This document shows positions 21,601 through 30,300 of a stretch of DNA of 64,000 nucleotides, piece by piece. Numbering within the stretch: the first letter of the stretch is position 1; every line of letters starts with the position of its first letter. Source of the DNA: Ruminiclostridium papyrosolvens DSM 2782 (GTDB lineage Bacteria > Bacillota > Clostridia > Acetivibrionales > DSM-1351); contig NZ_CP119677.1 of NCBI RefSeq assembly GCF_029318685.1, positions 3,959,001 to 4,023,000 on the forward strand, read 5' to 3'. The notes beneath the pieces are model-generated. The model was not told the DNA's origin and did not search any database. It worked only from the letters and a program-made list of their open reading frames with translations. Both the position numbers and the translations under genes were made by a program.

Positions 21601-22571
21601 ATATATGTAATCTCATTGGTACCATGTCTTAAAGCTTCTATGTATGTTTCTATTTCATCTGATATTTTTCTTCTTCCTACTAAAATAATCTTTGTATTTG
21701 ATAATTTAGCAATTTCAGCCGTTACAGCTTTACCAATTGCCCCCAGTCCTCCTAAGATTACATAAACTCCCTCAGGGAACTCATGATAATTCTTCGGGGC
21801 CTCTAAAGCCATTTCTGATATGTTGTAAGTCATACGTTTATCAGATTTATAGTAAATAAATCTTGTATCAATTTCAGAATGCAGTTCTTTACTAATTACA
21901 GCTCCTAAACCTGAAACTTCCTGTGGGTTTATTATGACTACTTGTGTAATAAAAGCCGGTACCTCTTTTTCAATACTTCTTCCAAGGGCTACTACTGCTT
22001 CTTGAAATACTGTTATTTCAGAAGCTCTTTCAGTAGAAAAAATCTGAAAACGAACACCGCTCTTGTTAAACCGATAGGCAAAGCTTTTAGCAAATAAGAG
22101 TGCTGTTATTCCGGTTGAATTAACTTGATATTCCCAGTCATTGCCTGTTGGAAATTTATGTTCTCCTATCATATATATAATACGAATTTTCCTATTATCA
22201 TAGGAAGAATATACATAGTTGGACAATTGCTCAAAATGGGCTTCGTTATTTAAATCCATTTCAATGCTGTTAAAATCCTGTTTAAATGAATTACCCCTTG
22301 AAATCCAAAGCAGTTGATTTTCACTACTGGTATTGTCTAAATTTAAACCCTCAATCACATTAATATGTTCTACGTCATCAGCCAAAACAATAATATACTC
22401 ATTTTTAATATCTTTTTGTACAATCTGATTGGCAAGGATACTATAGTTTTGATAAAATAGTACTTCTGAATGATTATTCTTTATATTCTGTAATTCCTGA
22501 GTACCGTCTTCAATACTGATTTCACTATTCTTCACTTTTTTTAAAATTTTAAGTAAATTTTCATTTATCAT
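15696..22571 (-). CDS. trans-AT PKS, KR-ACP-KS-KR-ACP-KS
   Basis: The protein is 2291 residues. An N-terminal helix pair (LLKILKKVKNSEISIEDGTQ) resembles a docking element. Domains in order are: KR1 (GGLGAIG near 270, S and YAYAN at 400-423, ILED, B-type); ACP1 (GIDSV near 567); KS1 (Cys near 817 in TMCSSS, EAHGTGT near 955, NIGHLEA); KR2 (GGTRGIG near 1470, YTMAN near 1615, no Asp of the B-type motif); ACP2 (GMDSI near 1760); and KS2 (TACSSS Cys near 1990, EAHGTGT near 2124, NIGHCLS). Both KS domains look competent. The protein ends shortly after KS2 with no recognisable docking helix, and the next gene opens directly with a DH. The start at 22569-22571 lies behind GAGGAAG and overlaps the upstream gene by 11 bases, so the two are translationally coupled. 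Confidence 0.93.
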   Translation of the reverse strand: MINENLLKILKKVKNSEISIEDGTQELQNIKNNHSEVLFYQNYSILANQIVQKDIKNEYIIVLADDVEHINVIEGLNLDNTSSENQLLWISRGNSFKQDFNSIEMDLNNEAHFEQLSNYVYSSYDNRKIRIIYMIGEHKFPTGNDWEYQVNSTGITALLFAKSFAYRFNKSGVRFQIFSTERASEITVFQEAVVALGRSIEKEVPAFITQVVIINPQEVSGLGAVISKELHSEIDTRFIYYKSDKRMTYNISEMALEAPKNYHEFPEGVYVILGGLGAIGKAVTAEIAKLSNTKIILVGRRKISDEIETYIEALRHGTNEITYISADISNYIDIKRLFHEVGSKFEKIDYVFHCAGILEDCRLPNKSVESFKRVISSKINGALAIIDMKRTYNFKKVLFFSSTSGVFGNEGQLDYAYANMLINSLCTKQADPDIISISWPFWDTEGMKMPKEYKEKIFSAYGFRPMPTRVGIDIVKHTLADNSKSLIVLYGDRQKLENFSRNTNTDKYIEAKDSSANTVPKEKMSANDNNDGLLDNVIIWITEIISKVTGIDTDSLTPKKSIQNLGIDSVMTTEINIEFEKVFDNISKTLLFEYRCIKEIAEHFIQNYYDACKNKIIIEKSPEKIVEAVHNEEIEVTVKDEIHEGDSGAFEIAIIGIAGKYPKAESLDVFWENLKAGMDCIDVIPKSRWDYMNYCDENADEWWKSPEKWGGFIEGADEFDSLVFNIAPAEAKAMDPHQRVYAQTVWHALEDAGYNKKRLEKYKVGVYTGAMWSNYQLYGIEDAYNGKMEGYDSSLASISNRISYIFNLHGPSITLDTMCSSSLTALQLAYQSIQNHDIDMAVVGGVNLTLHPYKYIQLKKGNFLSKDGRCRSFGEGGSGYVPGEGAGSFIVKRLDRALADKDKIYGIIKGVSINHGGKAQGYFVPNPIEQANVINAALENAGVDKKSISYIEAHGTGTSLGDPIEIAGLRKVFEKDNNQKQSISIGSVKSNIGHLEAAAGMASLTKVLLQMKYKMLVPSIHAEKLNPNVDMKTTPFKVQTQLEPWSGDDNNILRAGISSFGAGGANAHVILEGYDNSYKDIIETKEKKIFVLSVKNEKALLRYIDLYRNFLLKTPQATEEYEFDTRLAYTTQIGRNHMNVRVAIVFENTKQLIQCLEDITLGNEKSLNVFINNVSNDKLDVKSLDIETLKYDLSANAVEIAQAWVDGYEVEWEKFYSEKMAIVNLPLYPFEKIKHWAPLGESRIYKMKNEAESICIDLYKKQWSKSEASSSTTEIYNANIVFLIKKEQSFLKSAAIKAMNLDSAEFIEMDDASTVCEASLERKVKQKNKTVVIDLSDLQTGSKEIFKIPHSKFNLYKHLIKKTRQAGLDILHCTQGVNEGITQNGVLTAGLMKSLGAEYPWIQSKTIDFTIDYTMDSILNCLKNEITFDGNGEVFYKAGIRNTTGYQQLEFNWKSDNAFKVEKDKCYIITGGTRGIGAKIASRLAELGAKKLVLLGRSDMNTPEKKELLKDLESHGTEVLVYSQGLHNKTALEDFFKQVYQQFGEAHIMFHCAGRYSTENAAFIHKEEREIEDVLEPKVIGLLNMLEATKVLQVEKTVLFSSISSICPWLSKGVSDYTMANNYLNGMPEYGKNITDSQVLSVVWQSWSDVGFMVSEPKIGKENGLIPINCKEGIDILFNILQKEVSGVVVPVKHNEVFEIEKLAVLSKNKPASDFTQQTVDNKRLSSEVNVITEIITQVISDVLLININEISLDEAFENYGMDSIFLGEVIKKLEEKLHTAIDPVLFFECNTIRKISTALTGIVNISLPKKESIEIKPCGVNENPRFAVIGADCRFPDADNCIEFWNNLMEEKCSVKEIPKERFDMEPFYSPTPEVNKSIGKWAAMVKDIEYFDPKAFEIPETEAATMDPLIRIQLETSVNALRNAGYDKADVKGKNIGVFIGSRVGDFHSLMPKEQKAKITGLGQNFIAAYTSHYLDLKGPSMVIDTACSSSMVALSEACKNIHFGECEQAIIGGVDLILCENTLVLLSDALSPTGVCSAFDEKANGFVPGEGCGTIVIKKLEQAIADGDNILAVVESVAINNDGHTMGITTPNYNMQMDVIKRAIERTDIAPEYISYIEAHGTGTFIGDPIELKALTSVFREYTDKKNYCGIGSVKTNIGHCLSAAGMASIIKVVLCLQNKKLPKTLNCDKPNSRFNFEQSPFFPCTKNKEWEGINGRRIAGISSFGFGGTNAHVILSEYTGHHEVIRQPLPPLALNKKYYWFDKKEPTSTTIINTNSEANMFGLKKMF

Positions 22572-25500
22572 TGAATTCTTCCTCCAAAATAGCAGCCGCT
22601 TTCTCTAAAGTAATTTCATTCCCCTTCAATAATCTTAATATATCGGGAATGTCATATTTCTTTTCTTTTATCTCCATCATACTTAGCTTTTCAATCTTTA
22701 TTTGCGCTCTGCCTTTGTCATCAATTATTTGTATATCAAAATTGATGTCCTTGGTGTTGTTGCATATTACATGGATATATTCCGGTGTAAAACTTGATTT
22801 ATTACAGGATATACTGCCTATCTTATATGGCAATATTACTTTGTTATCACCCAAGTCAAATTTGCTGCCAAACACAAATACTGACTGGAAGGCTGCATCT
22901 ATGCACGGTATGACAGTACTGTCAAATTCCGCTTCAAAGTAATTACTATAATTCTGTTTAAAAGACTTTAGCTCAACTAAGGCTTCTTCCTCCGAATAAG
23001 ATATTTTCTCTATAATACCTAATGAGCCTCCATATTCTAATCCGTGCTGTTTAATTGATTTATACAGTTGTTCTGAGAAAATTTTTTGATTACACCTTCT
23101 ATTTATGGCTTCAATATCAGTAACATAATTAAGCTCAAGCTCCTTTGTAAGGTTCAAAGTACCTATTCCAATAGCAATCTCACGTGTGCCGGAAACCATT
23201 TTTGTTTTAATATCCAAGGTTTTATTATCTACATATGACATTAGCTCAACTTCTTCATTTTCAAAGGATACCGGCGATACAAAGGTCAAATCATCTATGG
23301 ATTTTAATTTACCCTCTGCCAGAATATTACCGATAGCTTTTGCATTTATGGCAATAGCTGCTCCGGGCAAAATCAATTTTCCTTTTACCTTGTGATCTTT
23401 TACAAAAAAATCTGAAACGTTAAAAAGAGTTTTAAACTTTATCTCTTTCAACGTAGATAAATTATGTAAACGGTTCATTGCAGAAACATTGGTAAGGCTT
23501 TCTGCTTTTACTTCCGGTTTCTTCCAGTCATCAGAAAGCCAATAACGCTTCTTTTCAAAGGGATACAGCGGAAGATTTATTTTAGGATATTTTATATCCC
23601 TCCACATAATACTCCAATCATCATTTGAGCTATAAAAAGCTTCACGGGCAAGATTTATAAAATCCTGTCTCTTCGGGTTCCGGTTAAAATCATATTCAAA
23701 CTTGTTAATATCATCATTTTCATCCTCTTCAGACACATAAATAATATCTTCTTGCTCTTGAGCTGAATTTATAAATGCTACTAACTTGTTAATCATATCT
23801 TCGTAATCTAATCCAATTACAGCCAACTTCTCATTTAGTAGATTTCTATAAAACTGAGTTGCATAGCATATCTGTTCAAGAGCAACATTATTATCTCTTG
23901 ACTCTCTTAGATATTTTATATATGTATGGCAATAATTTACTAAGTCTTTTTTATTCTTTGCGGATATCACAAGAATGTTATAATCGAAATTGCCTAATTT
24001 CTGTTTAATATCTTGCTTATCTGCATATTCTTCTATAAGTAAATGTGCATTGGAGCCGCCTGCACCAAAGGCACTCAATCCGGCTAAATATGGTATGTCT
24101 TTTCCATTGCTTTTTTTATGCTCCCAGGTTTCTGTTTTTTTCTGTACAACAAAGGGAAGCTCATTAAAATTGATATTTTTGTTTAACTGGTCGCAATGAA
24201 TAGATGGAACCAATTTCTTGTATTTCATTTGCAAAATAACTTTTGTAAGTCCTGCCATTCCTGCGGCAGACTCTGCATGTCCCATGTTGGATTTGATAGA
24301 GCCGACAGCACACTTTTCTGTTATGCCGTATGCTTTTGTTAATGCAGATAATTCTATTGGGTCTCCCAATGGCGTACCTGTACCATGAGTTTCAACATAT
24401 GTTATATTAGCTGCATCCGTTTTAGCTTCTTTTAAAGCTTTCTGTATAACCTCAGTTTGTGCAGCAGGATTTGGTACGGTAAATCCGTTGGAGCTTCCCC
24501 CGTGATTAATTGCTGCCGCCTTTATGACTCCATATATGATATCTTTATCCCGTTGTGCATCCTCAAGCTTTTTAAGGATAACGACCCCTACTCCTTCACT
24601 TGGAACATAGCCGTCCCCGCCTTCACCAAAGCTTCTGCATTTTCCTTCTGAGGACAGAAAATTGTTCTGACTTAAATTAATATATTTATTAGGGTGTAAT
24701 GATAAATTTACACCCCCTGCAACAGCTATGGAGCTGGAACCGTTATAAATGCTTTCACAGGCAAGATGTATGGCAGTTAAGGAGGAGGAACACATTGTAT
24801 CAATAGCAATACTCGGCCCATGGAAATCCATATGATAGGAGACACGATTTGAGACAGAAGCATAAGATGAGTTAAATGCCATTTTATGACCCGGTTTATC
24901 GTAATCTATTCCATATAGCTGATAATGGCTGTACATTATTCCTGCAAAAACTCCCACCTGATGATTTTTCAGCATTTTAGCAGTGTATCCCGCATCTTCT
25001 AACCCATGCCATGCACATTCCAGAAAGATGCGTTCCTGAGGGTCCATATAACGGGCTTCCCGGGGAGTTATTTTAAAGAATGCTGCATCAAAGCAGTCAA
25101 AATCATTAATAAAGCCCCCCCATTTACTATTTGTATATCCATGCTTGCTTTTATCAGTATTATAATCTTCACTATAATCCCATCTGTCTGATGGAATTTC
25201 AACAACACAGTCTCTTCCCTCTAAAAGGTTATTCCAGAATTCGTCCAGAGTATCAGCCTTGGGATACCTTCCTGCAATACCTATTATTGCAACATCACTC
25301 TTGGTTTCAGATGGAGTCGCTTTTTCTTGTGTAACTTTCTTAAACCTGTTATTTTGAATTGCCCCAAATCCTTTGTCAGGTACTGAACTCTTTACCTTTT
25401 GAGGAGTTGGTGCTATTTCTTTTTTTAACAACTTTTCTAATCTGCCGGCATATTTTTCAAAAAAGCACTCTGACAAAGCTTCTATATTACGATATTCGTA

Positions 25501-27267
25501 CATAAGGGTTTTGGGACAATTGGGTATAACATCTTCTATTATTTCATTGAAACGCATAATTGCTAATGAATCTATCCCGTAATTTTCCCAAGTGGTTGTA
25601 ATATTTAATTTTGATTTAGGGAGCTTAATGATGTCACTAATTATGCCTTGCACATAATCCGTAACATCCTCTTTAGTTAATTTTGATGCAGAAACAATTT
25701 CGTCTCCTTGAATTTCGTTTTCTTCCATCGTATATACTTTTTGCCGACGTACTTCCTTCATGTATCGAGATATTTTTGCTTTATCACCATACATGGCTAT
25801 GGGACATTTACTATCCAAACTCATTAGGTTTTCCAACACAATTTTGCCGTTAGCAGTACTTAACGGTTTTTGGCCTGTTTGTTCATATAAGCGGTTGAGT
25901 TTCTCTCCGTCTACTGTAAGACCGCCTTGCTCCCAATATGGCCAACAAATAGCTTGAATATTAAACATATGGTACTTACTTTGTATGTCATATGCAAAAG
26001 CATTAAGATAACCATTGGCATATGAATATGCAGTCTGCCCCATGTTCCCCATTACTGAGGTAATTGAAGAATACAACTTCACAAACTTCATATCCAGTCC
26101 ATATTTTATAAAGGAATCTAATATATTAATTAAACCCTTTATTTTTGGATTCACAGATTGATAAAAATCCTCTAGCTTCAAATTTACTATTATTGCATCT
26201 CTTATTACACCTGCACAATGAAAAAGCCCTGTAACATGTCCGTCTTTTTCTAAAATATTTTCAATAACTTGTTGGCATGCGATTGAATCTTCAATATCGC
26301 ATTGAAGGTATTTTATTACCGTGGAGGATGGGTCAATTCGACTGACACTATCCAAAATAGCCTTATCAGGGTACTTTCTGCCTAACAAATATACTCTTTG
26401 AGGTCTATAGACCAATATCTGTTCTGCCAGTATCTGTCCTAATGCACCCATACCTCCTGTTACTATAAAAACTCCTTGGTTAAAGATATCTAATTGCTTA
26501 TTTTCTGTTTCACTTGACTTCTGAATAGGTTTAAATTCTGAAATATACCTTTTATTTGATATGTAACTAATATCAGTTCCATCGCTTATGTCAAAATTAA
26601 CTTCCTCAATTAATCTGCTGCAAATCTCCCGTTCATTCATATTCTCAAACTGAATATTTTTGTGCATCAGGTTTGAACATTCTACAGAAATAGTTTTCAG
26701 CATTCCCGATAGGGCAATATTTACATAATTTGTATGATTATCCTTTGTAAATCCATGAATAAACCTGATAGTGCTATAATCTTTTGAAAATGCTCTGATT
26801 AACTGTGTGATGGAATATGCTGTTTGTATTGAATTATCAATCTCTTTAGCCGATGTGTCTGCACCAGTATTTCTGCTTTGGGAAAAATAAATTATATCCC
26901 ATTCCGAGCATTTTTTTTTATTTAGTTGTTCATATAAATTTATGTAACTTGCAGAATCTGTCTTGTTAATTTGATAGTTGTATTTCATATTACTGCTTGC
27001 TTCATTGCCGATATAAACTGATATTGTATTCTCACTAAAGTAACCATAATTATTGCAAAATTTATTGATGCTTTCCATATCCTCTGCTATAAATAACAAT
27101 GTCCTATCTTCTTTTGTTGGTAATGTCCCGTCACGTGGTTGGATAGATAAACACTCTTCATAATAACATAAAGCTTCTTCAGGTCCTGCTTCTGTTCCTT
27201 TTATTATAGCTAAGACCTCTTCCGGACATAAATCCCCGGAACGTAGTTTTTCATATAAAGAATCCAT
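22561..27267 (-). CDS. trans-AT PKS, KR-ACP-KS-DH
   Basis: The protein is 1568 residues. An N-terminal helix pair (LYEKLRSGDLCPEEVLAIIK) is a likely docking element. KR follows (GGMGALG near 272; catalytic S and YSYAN; VIRD, B-type), then ACP (GIDSL near 565), KS (Cys near 823 in TMCSSS; ETHGTGT near 959; NMGHAES) and DH. The DH has its His near 1290 in DHKVKGKLILPG and its Asp near 1458 in CIDAAFQ, so the catalytic pair and both conserved loops are intact. The C-terminus (DILRLLKGNEITLEKAAAIL) matches the same helix-pair style seen at the start of the next subunit. The KS-DH pair should work with the KR-ACP at the start of the following protein, giving a module split between two chains. Translation starts at ATG 27265-27267 behind GAGGGG. 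Confidence 0.93.
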   Translation of the reverse strand: MDSLYEKLRSGDLCPEEVLAIIKGTEAGPEEALCYYEECLSIQPRDGTLPTKEDRTLLFIAEDMESINKFCNNYGYFSENTISVYIGNEASSNMKYNYQINKTDSASYINLYEQLNKKKCSEWDIIYFSQSRNTGADTSAKEIDNSIQTAYSITQLIRAFSKDYSTIRFIHGFTKDNHTNYVNIALSGMLKTISVECSNLMHKNIQFENMNEREICSRLIEEVNFDISDGTDISYISNKRYISEFKPIQKSSETENKQLDIFNQGVFIVTGGMGALGQILAEQILVYRPQRVYLLGRKYPDKAILDSVSRIDPSSTVIKYLQCDIEDSIACQQVIENILEKDGHVTGLFHCAGVIRDAIIVNLKLEDFYQSVNPKIKGLINILDSFIKYGLDMKFVKLYSSITSVMGNMGQTAYSYANGYLNAFAYDIQSKYHMFNIQAICWPYWEQGGLTVDGEKLNRLYEQTGQKPLSTANGKIVLENLMSLDSKCPIAMYGDKAKISRYMKEVRRQKVYTMEENEIQGDEIVSASKLTKEDVTDYVQGIISDIIKLPKSKLNITTTWENYGIDSLAIMRFNEIIEDVIPNCPKTLMYEYRNIEALSECFFEKYAGRLEKLLKKEIAPTPQKVKSSVPDKGFGAIQNNRFKKVTQEKATPSETKSDVAIIGIAGRYPKADTLDEFWNNLLEGRDCVVEIPSDRWDYSEDYNTDKSKHGYTNSKWGGFINDFDCFDAAFFKITPREARYMDPQERIFLECAWHGLEDAGYTAKMLKNHQVGVFAGIMYSHYQLYGIDYDKPGHKMAFNSSYASVSNRVSYHMDFHGPSIAIDTMCSSSLTAIHLACESIYNGSSSIAVAGGVNLSLHPNKYINLSQNNFLSSEGKCRSFGEGGDGYVPSEGVGVVILKKLEDAQRDKDIIYGVIKAAAINHGGSSNGFTVPNPAAQTEVIQKALKEAKTDAANITYVETHGTGTPLGDPIELSALTKAYGITEKCAVGSIKSNMGHAESAAGMAGLTKVILQMKYKKLVPSIHCDQLNKNINFNELPFVVQKKTETWEHKKSNGKDIPYLAGLSAFGAGGSNAHLLIEEYADKQDIKQKLGNFDYNILVISAKNKKDLVNYCHTYIKYLRESRDNNVALEQICYATQFYRNLLNEKLAVIGLDYEDMINKLVAFINSAQEQEDIIYVSEEDENDDINKFEYDFNRNPKRQDFINLAREAFYSSNDDWSIMWRDIKYPKINLPLYPFEKKRYWLSDDWKKPEVKAESLTNVSAMNRLHNLSTLKEIKFKTLFNVSDFFVKDHKVKGKLILPGAAIAINAKAIGNILAEGKLKSIDDLTFVSPVSFENEEVELMSYVDNKTLDIKTKMVSGTREIAIGIGTLNLTKELELNYVTDIEAINRRCNQKIFSEQLYKSIKQHGLEYGGSLGIIEKISYSEEEALVELKSFKQNYSNYFEAEFDSTVIPCIDAAFQSVFVFGSKFDLGDNKVILPYKIGSISCNKSSFTPEYIHVICNNTKDINFDIQIIDDKGRAQIKIEKLSMMEIKEKKYDIPDILRLLKGNEITLEKAAAILEEEFNDK

Positions 27268-27309
27268 TACTTTCCCCTCGACATAATAATTTTTTTAACG
27301 AATACGGGT

Positions 27310-30300
27310 TTACTCCAACAGCTTTAGATTTAGAAGCATATTTTTATCAATTTCACCACTTTTAATTCTGCGTATAACTTCCTGTATTAAATCATCCGTA
27401 TCCTCATACTTTTTGGAAACATGATTTGCCTTTTTTACATTAACCAATCGGTATTCCTGAACTTCCATCACCAGTTTTCCATTTTCATTAAGTATGTATA
27501 TATCAAAAATAAATTCACCCTTCTCTTCCTTACAATTCTTGCTTTTTTGTGCCAGAGCGATTAAATTGCTTCTCGTTGATTCATGCATTATTAATTTGCC
27601 AATAGAAACCGGTAATGATAAACAGCCTTTCTCTGTATGATTTTCAACAAGCTTAAAGGTGGATTGCAAAACACCGTCAATCAACGGCGGCCATAATGTA
27701 CAATTTTTACCCCTACCCTCAAATTGTTCAGTTTGAGTAATTGAAACTACTGACATTACTAAATCCTGACTGACAAATAGTTTTTCAATTGACTTAAAGG
27801 AATTCTTAAAGTTAAAGCCTAATGTATCAAGCCATGCGTAATACTCCTCTGAATCAGCCTGTACTAAGTTCTCAGTCAGTGGAAGTTCAAAGATATTATT
27901 AGCGTCAGTGTCATTATCAATTATTAATTTACCTTCTGCACTTAAAATTCGTTCATCCTCTTTGCAAATATATATTTTAAATCCAATGTAATAATCTTCA
28001 GGTATTATATCAATCTGCAATTCAACAGCTTCTTCACTAACTTCAATAGCTTTATGAAAATGAATGTCTTCTAAAGACTTTATATAATGCTTGGGCAAGG
28101 ATAAGTTTCCGGCTTCAATTGCCATCTCGATTATAGCAGTTCCCGGTAATATAGCTTGTCCATCAATAACGTGGTCCTTTATAAAGAATTCATTACTGTG
28201 AATAGTTCTGGTAAACCTTTGATTTTCAATGGTAGAAATATTGGCATCAATTAAAAATGCTAATTCTGATTTATTATTTTTTATATAAAAATCAGTGTCT
28301 TTATCACTGTTTTCTTCAAAATTCAGCCAATACCGATGATTGTCAAAAACATAGGTTGGTAGCATAATTATAAAACCTTTCTGAAGACGATTAAATTGTT
28401 CCCAATCAATCTTTATTCCCAAAATAGCAAATTTAGCGATTTCTTCAACATTTCCGGCTGTTATGGCAGTTTGCGCCATAATCGCATATTTATTTTTTTC
28501 ACTCTTTGTAATTGTAATTTTATCAGCGGTCATATGAGTCTTCACATAAGTACATGGTTTATTACTTAAAAAATTCATTAGACCTGCCTTTAGTTCATTA
28601 ACACTGCTGCACAATACACATATTCGTGAATCCAGAAGTTCACGCCCAACTTGCGTAGTATAGGCAATATCACTAATATCCAATGTATTATTCTCTGCCT
28701 CTTGTTCGCCAAGCCAATGAAGGAATTTCTGTACATATTTGTGTACTCCATCATCATTCATTGCGGAAATCAGAACAGGCACTTGAGGAATCTCTCTTGC
28801 TTGTAAACGCTTTCTATTATCCTCATGGTTTTGAATAAGAATATGCGCATTAGAACCACCAGCACCAAAAGAGCTTATTCCCAAAACCAATTTATCATTA
28901 TAAGTTGTCCAAGGCTCTAGCTCTTTTTGCAAGTAAAATTGGCTGTCGTCAAAAGAAATTCTGGGATTAGGAGTGTCACAATTAATTAATGGAATCTTAA
29001 CTCTGTTCATGAGTTGTAATACAGCTTTAATTGTTGACACTATACCCGCTGCACCTTCTAAATGCCCAATATTTGATTTTACACTTCCTATTGCACAAAA
29101 TTGATTATCCTGCGTATAGTTGCTGAACGCTGACTTCAACCCGTTTATTTCTATTGGATCTCCCAGTATTGTTCCTGTGCCGTGTGCTTCTATAAAAGTA
29201 ATATCTCTTGCAGATATACCTGCATCATCAATAGCAGTCTTTATAACTTCTGCCTGAGAAGTTGAACTGGGTACTGTATAGCCATTTGGATGCCCCACAT
29301 GATTTGAGGCTACCCCCTTGATAATGCCCAAAATATTATCCCCGTCACGTTCCGCATCACTTAATGGTTTAAGAATAATTGCTCCGATTCCTTCCCCGGG
29401 TACATATCCGTCTGCTTCACTGCCAAAGCTGTGACACTTACCTTTGGGTGATAATACTCTTAGCTGACTCCTTAAAACATACTCAGACGGGTGTATGTGT
29501 AAGTTGACACCCCCTGCAATAGCCATCTTACATTTACCGTTTCTTATATTGTCAACAGCTACAACAATGGAGTTTAATGAGGAAGAGCAGGCAGAGTCAA
29601 TTATAAAACTTGGACCGTTTAATTCAAATACGTAAGAAACTCTATTGGCAATTGACCATGGCAATGCCTGATGTGTTCCGAAATTGCCTTTTACCATCTC
29701 ATCTTCAATTAGCAGTCGGTAGCCATTTGTAGTATTTCCTATAAAAACACCAACATTGCCTTTTACCTTCTCCTGAATTCTCTTCCTCGTGTATCCGGCA
29801 TATTCAAATGCTTCATACACCACTTCTAAAAGAATACGCTCCTGAGGGTCCATATTTCCAGCATCTAAAGGTGATATCTGAAACAGCATTGGGTCAAACT
29901 GGTCTACATCTTCAATAAAACCACCCCAGCGAGAAGACATTTTCCCTTTATACGCATTTTTAGCTTCATTATCATAGAAATTTTCTACATTCCATCTTGT
30001 TTCCGGAATTTCTGATACGCAATCTTTTTTCGTAATCAGATTCATCCAGAATTCTTCAATGCTTTTTGCCATTGGAAAACGTCCGCTCATCCCGATAATT
30101 GCAATATCCTTGCTTTCACACTCAGCGGAATCTGCTGTCTGTAACTCACTTTCCAAATGCTTTTTATTAATTTGAATACTGCTTGGTTTTACACATTCGC
30201 AACTGATTTTGCTCTCTATAATAGAATTATTCTCTGGAGCTAAAATGCTTCTTAATTGTTCTTCTGAATATGTTTGCACAAAGTAGCTCACCATTTCATC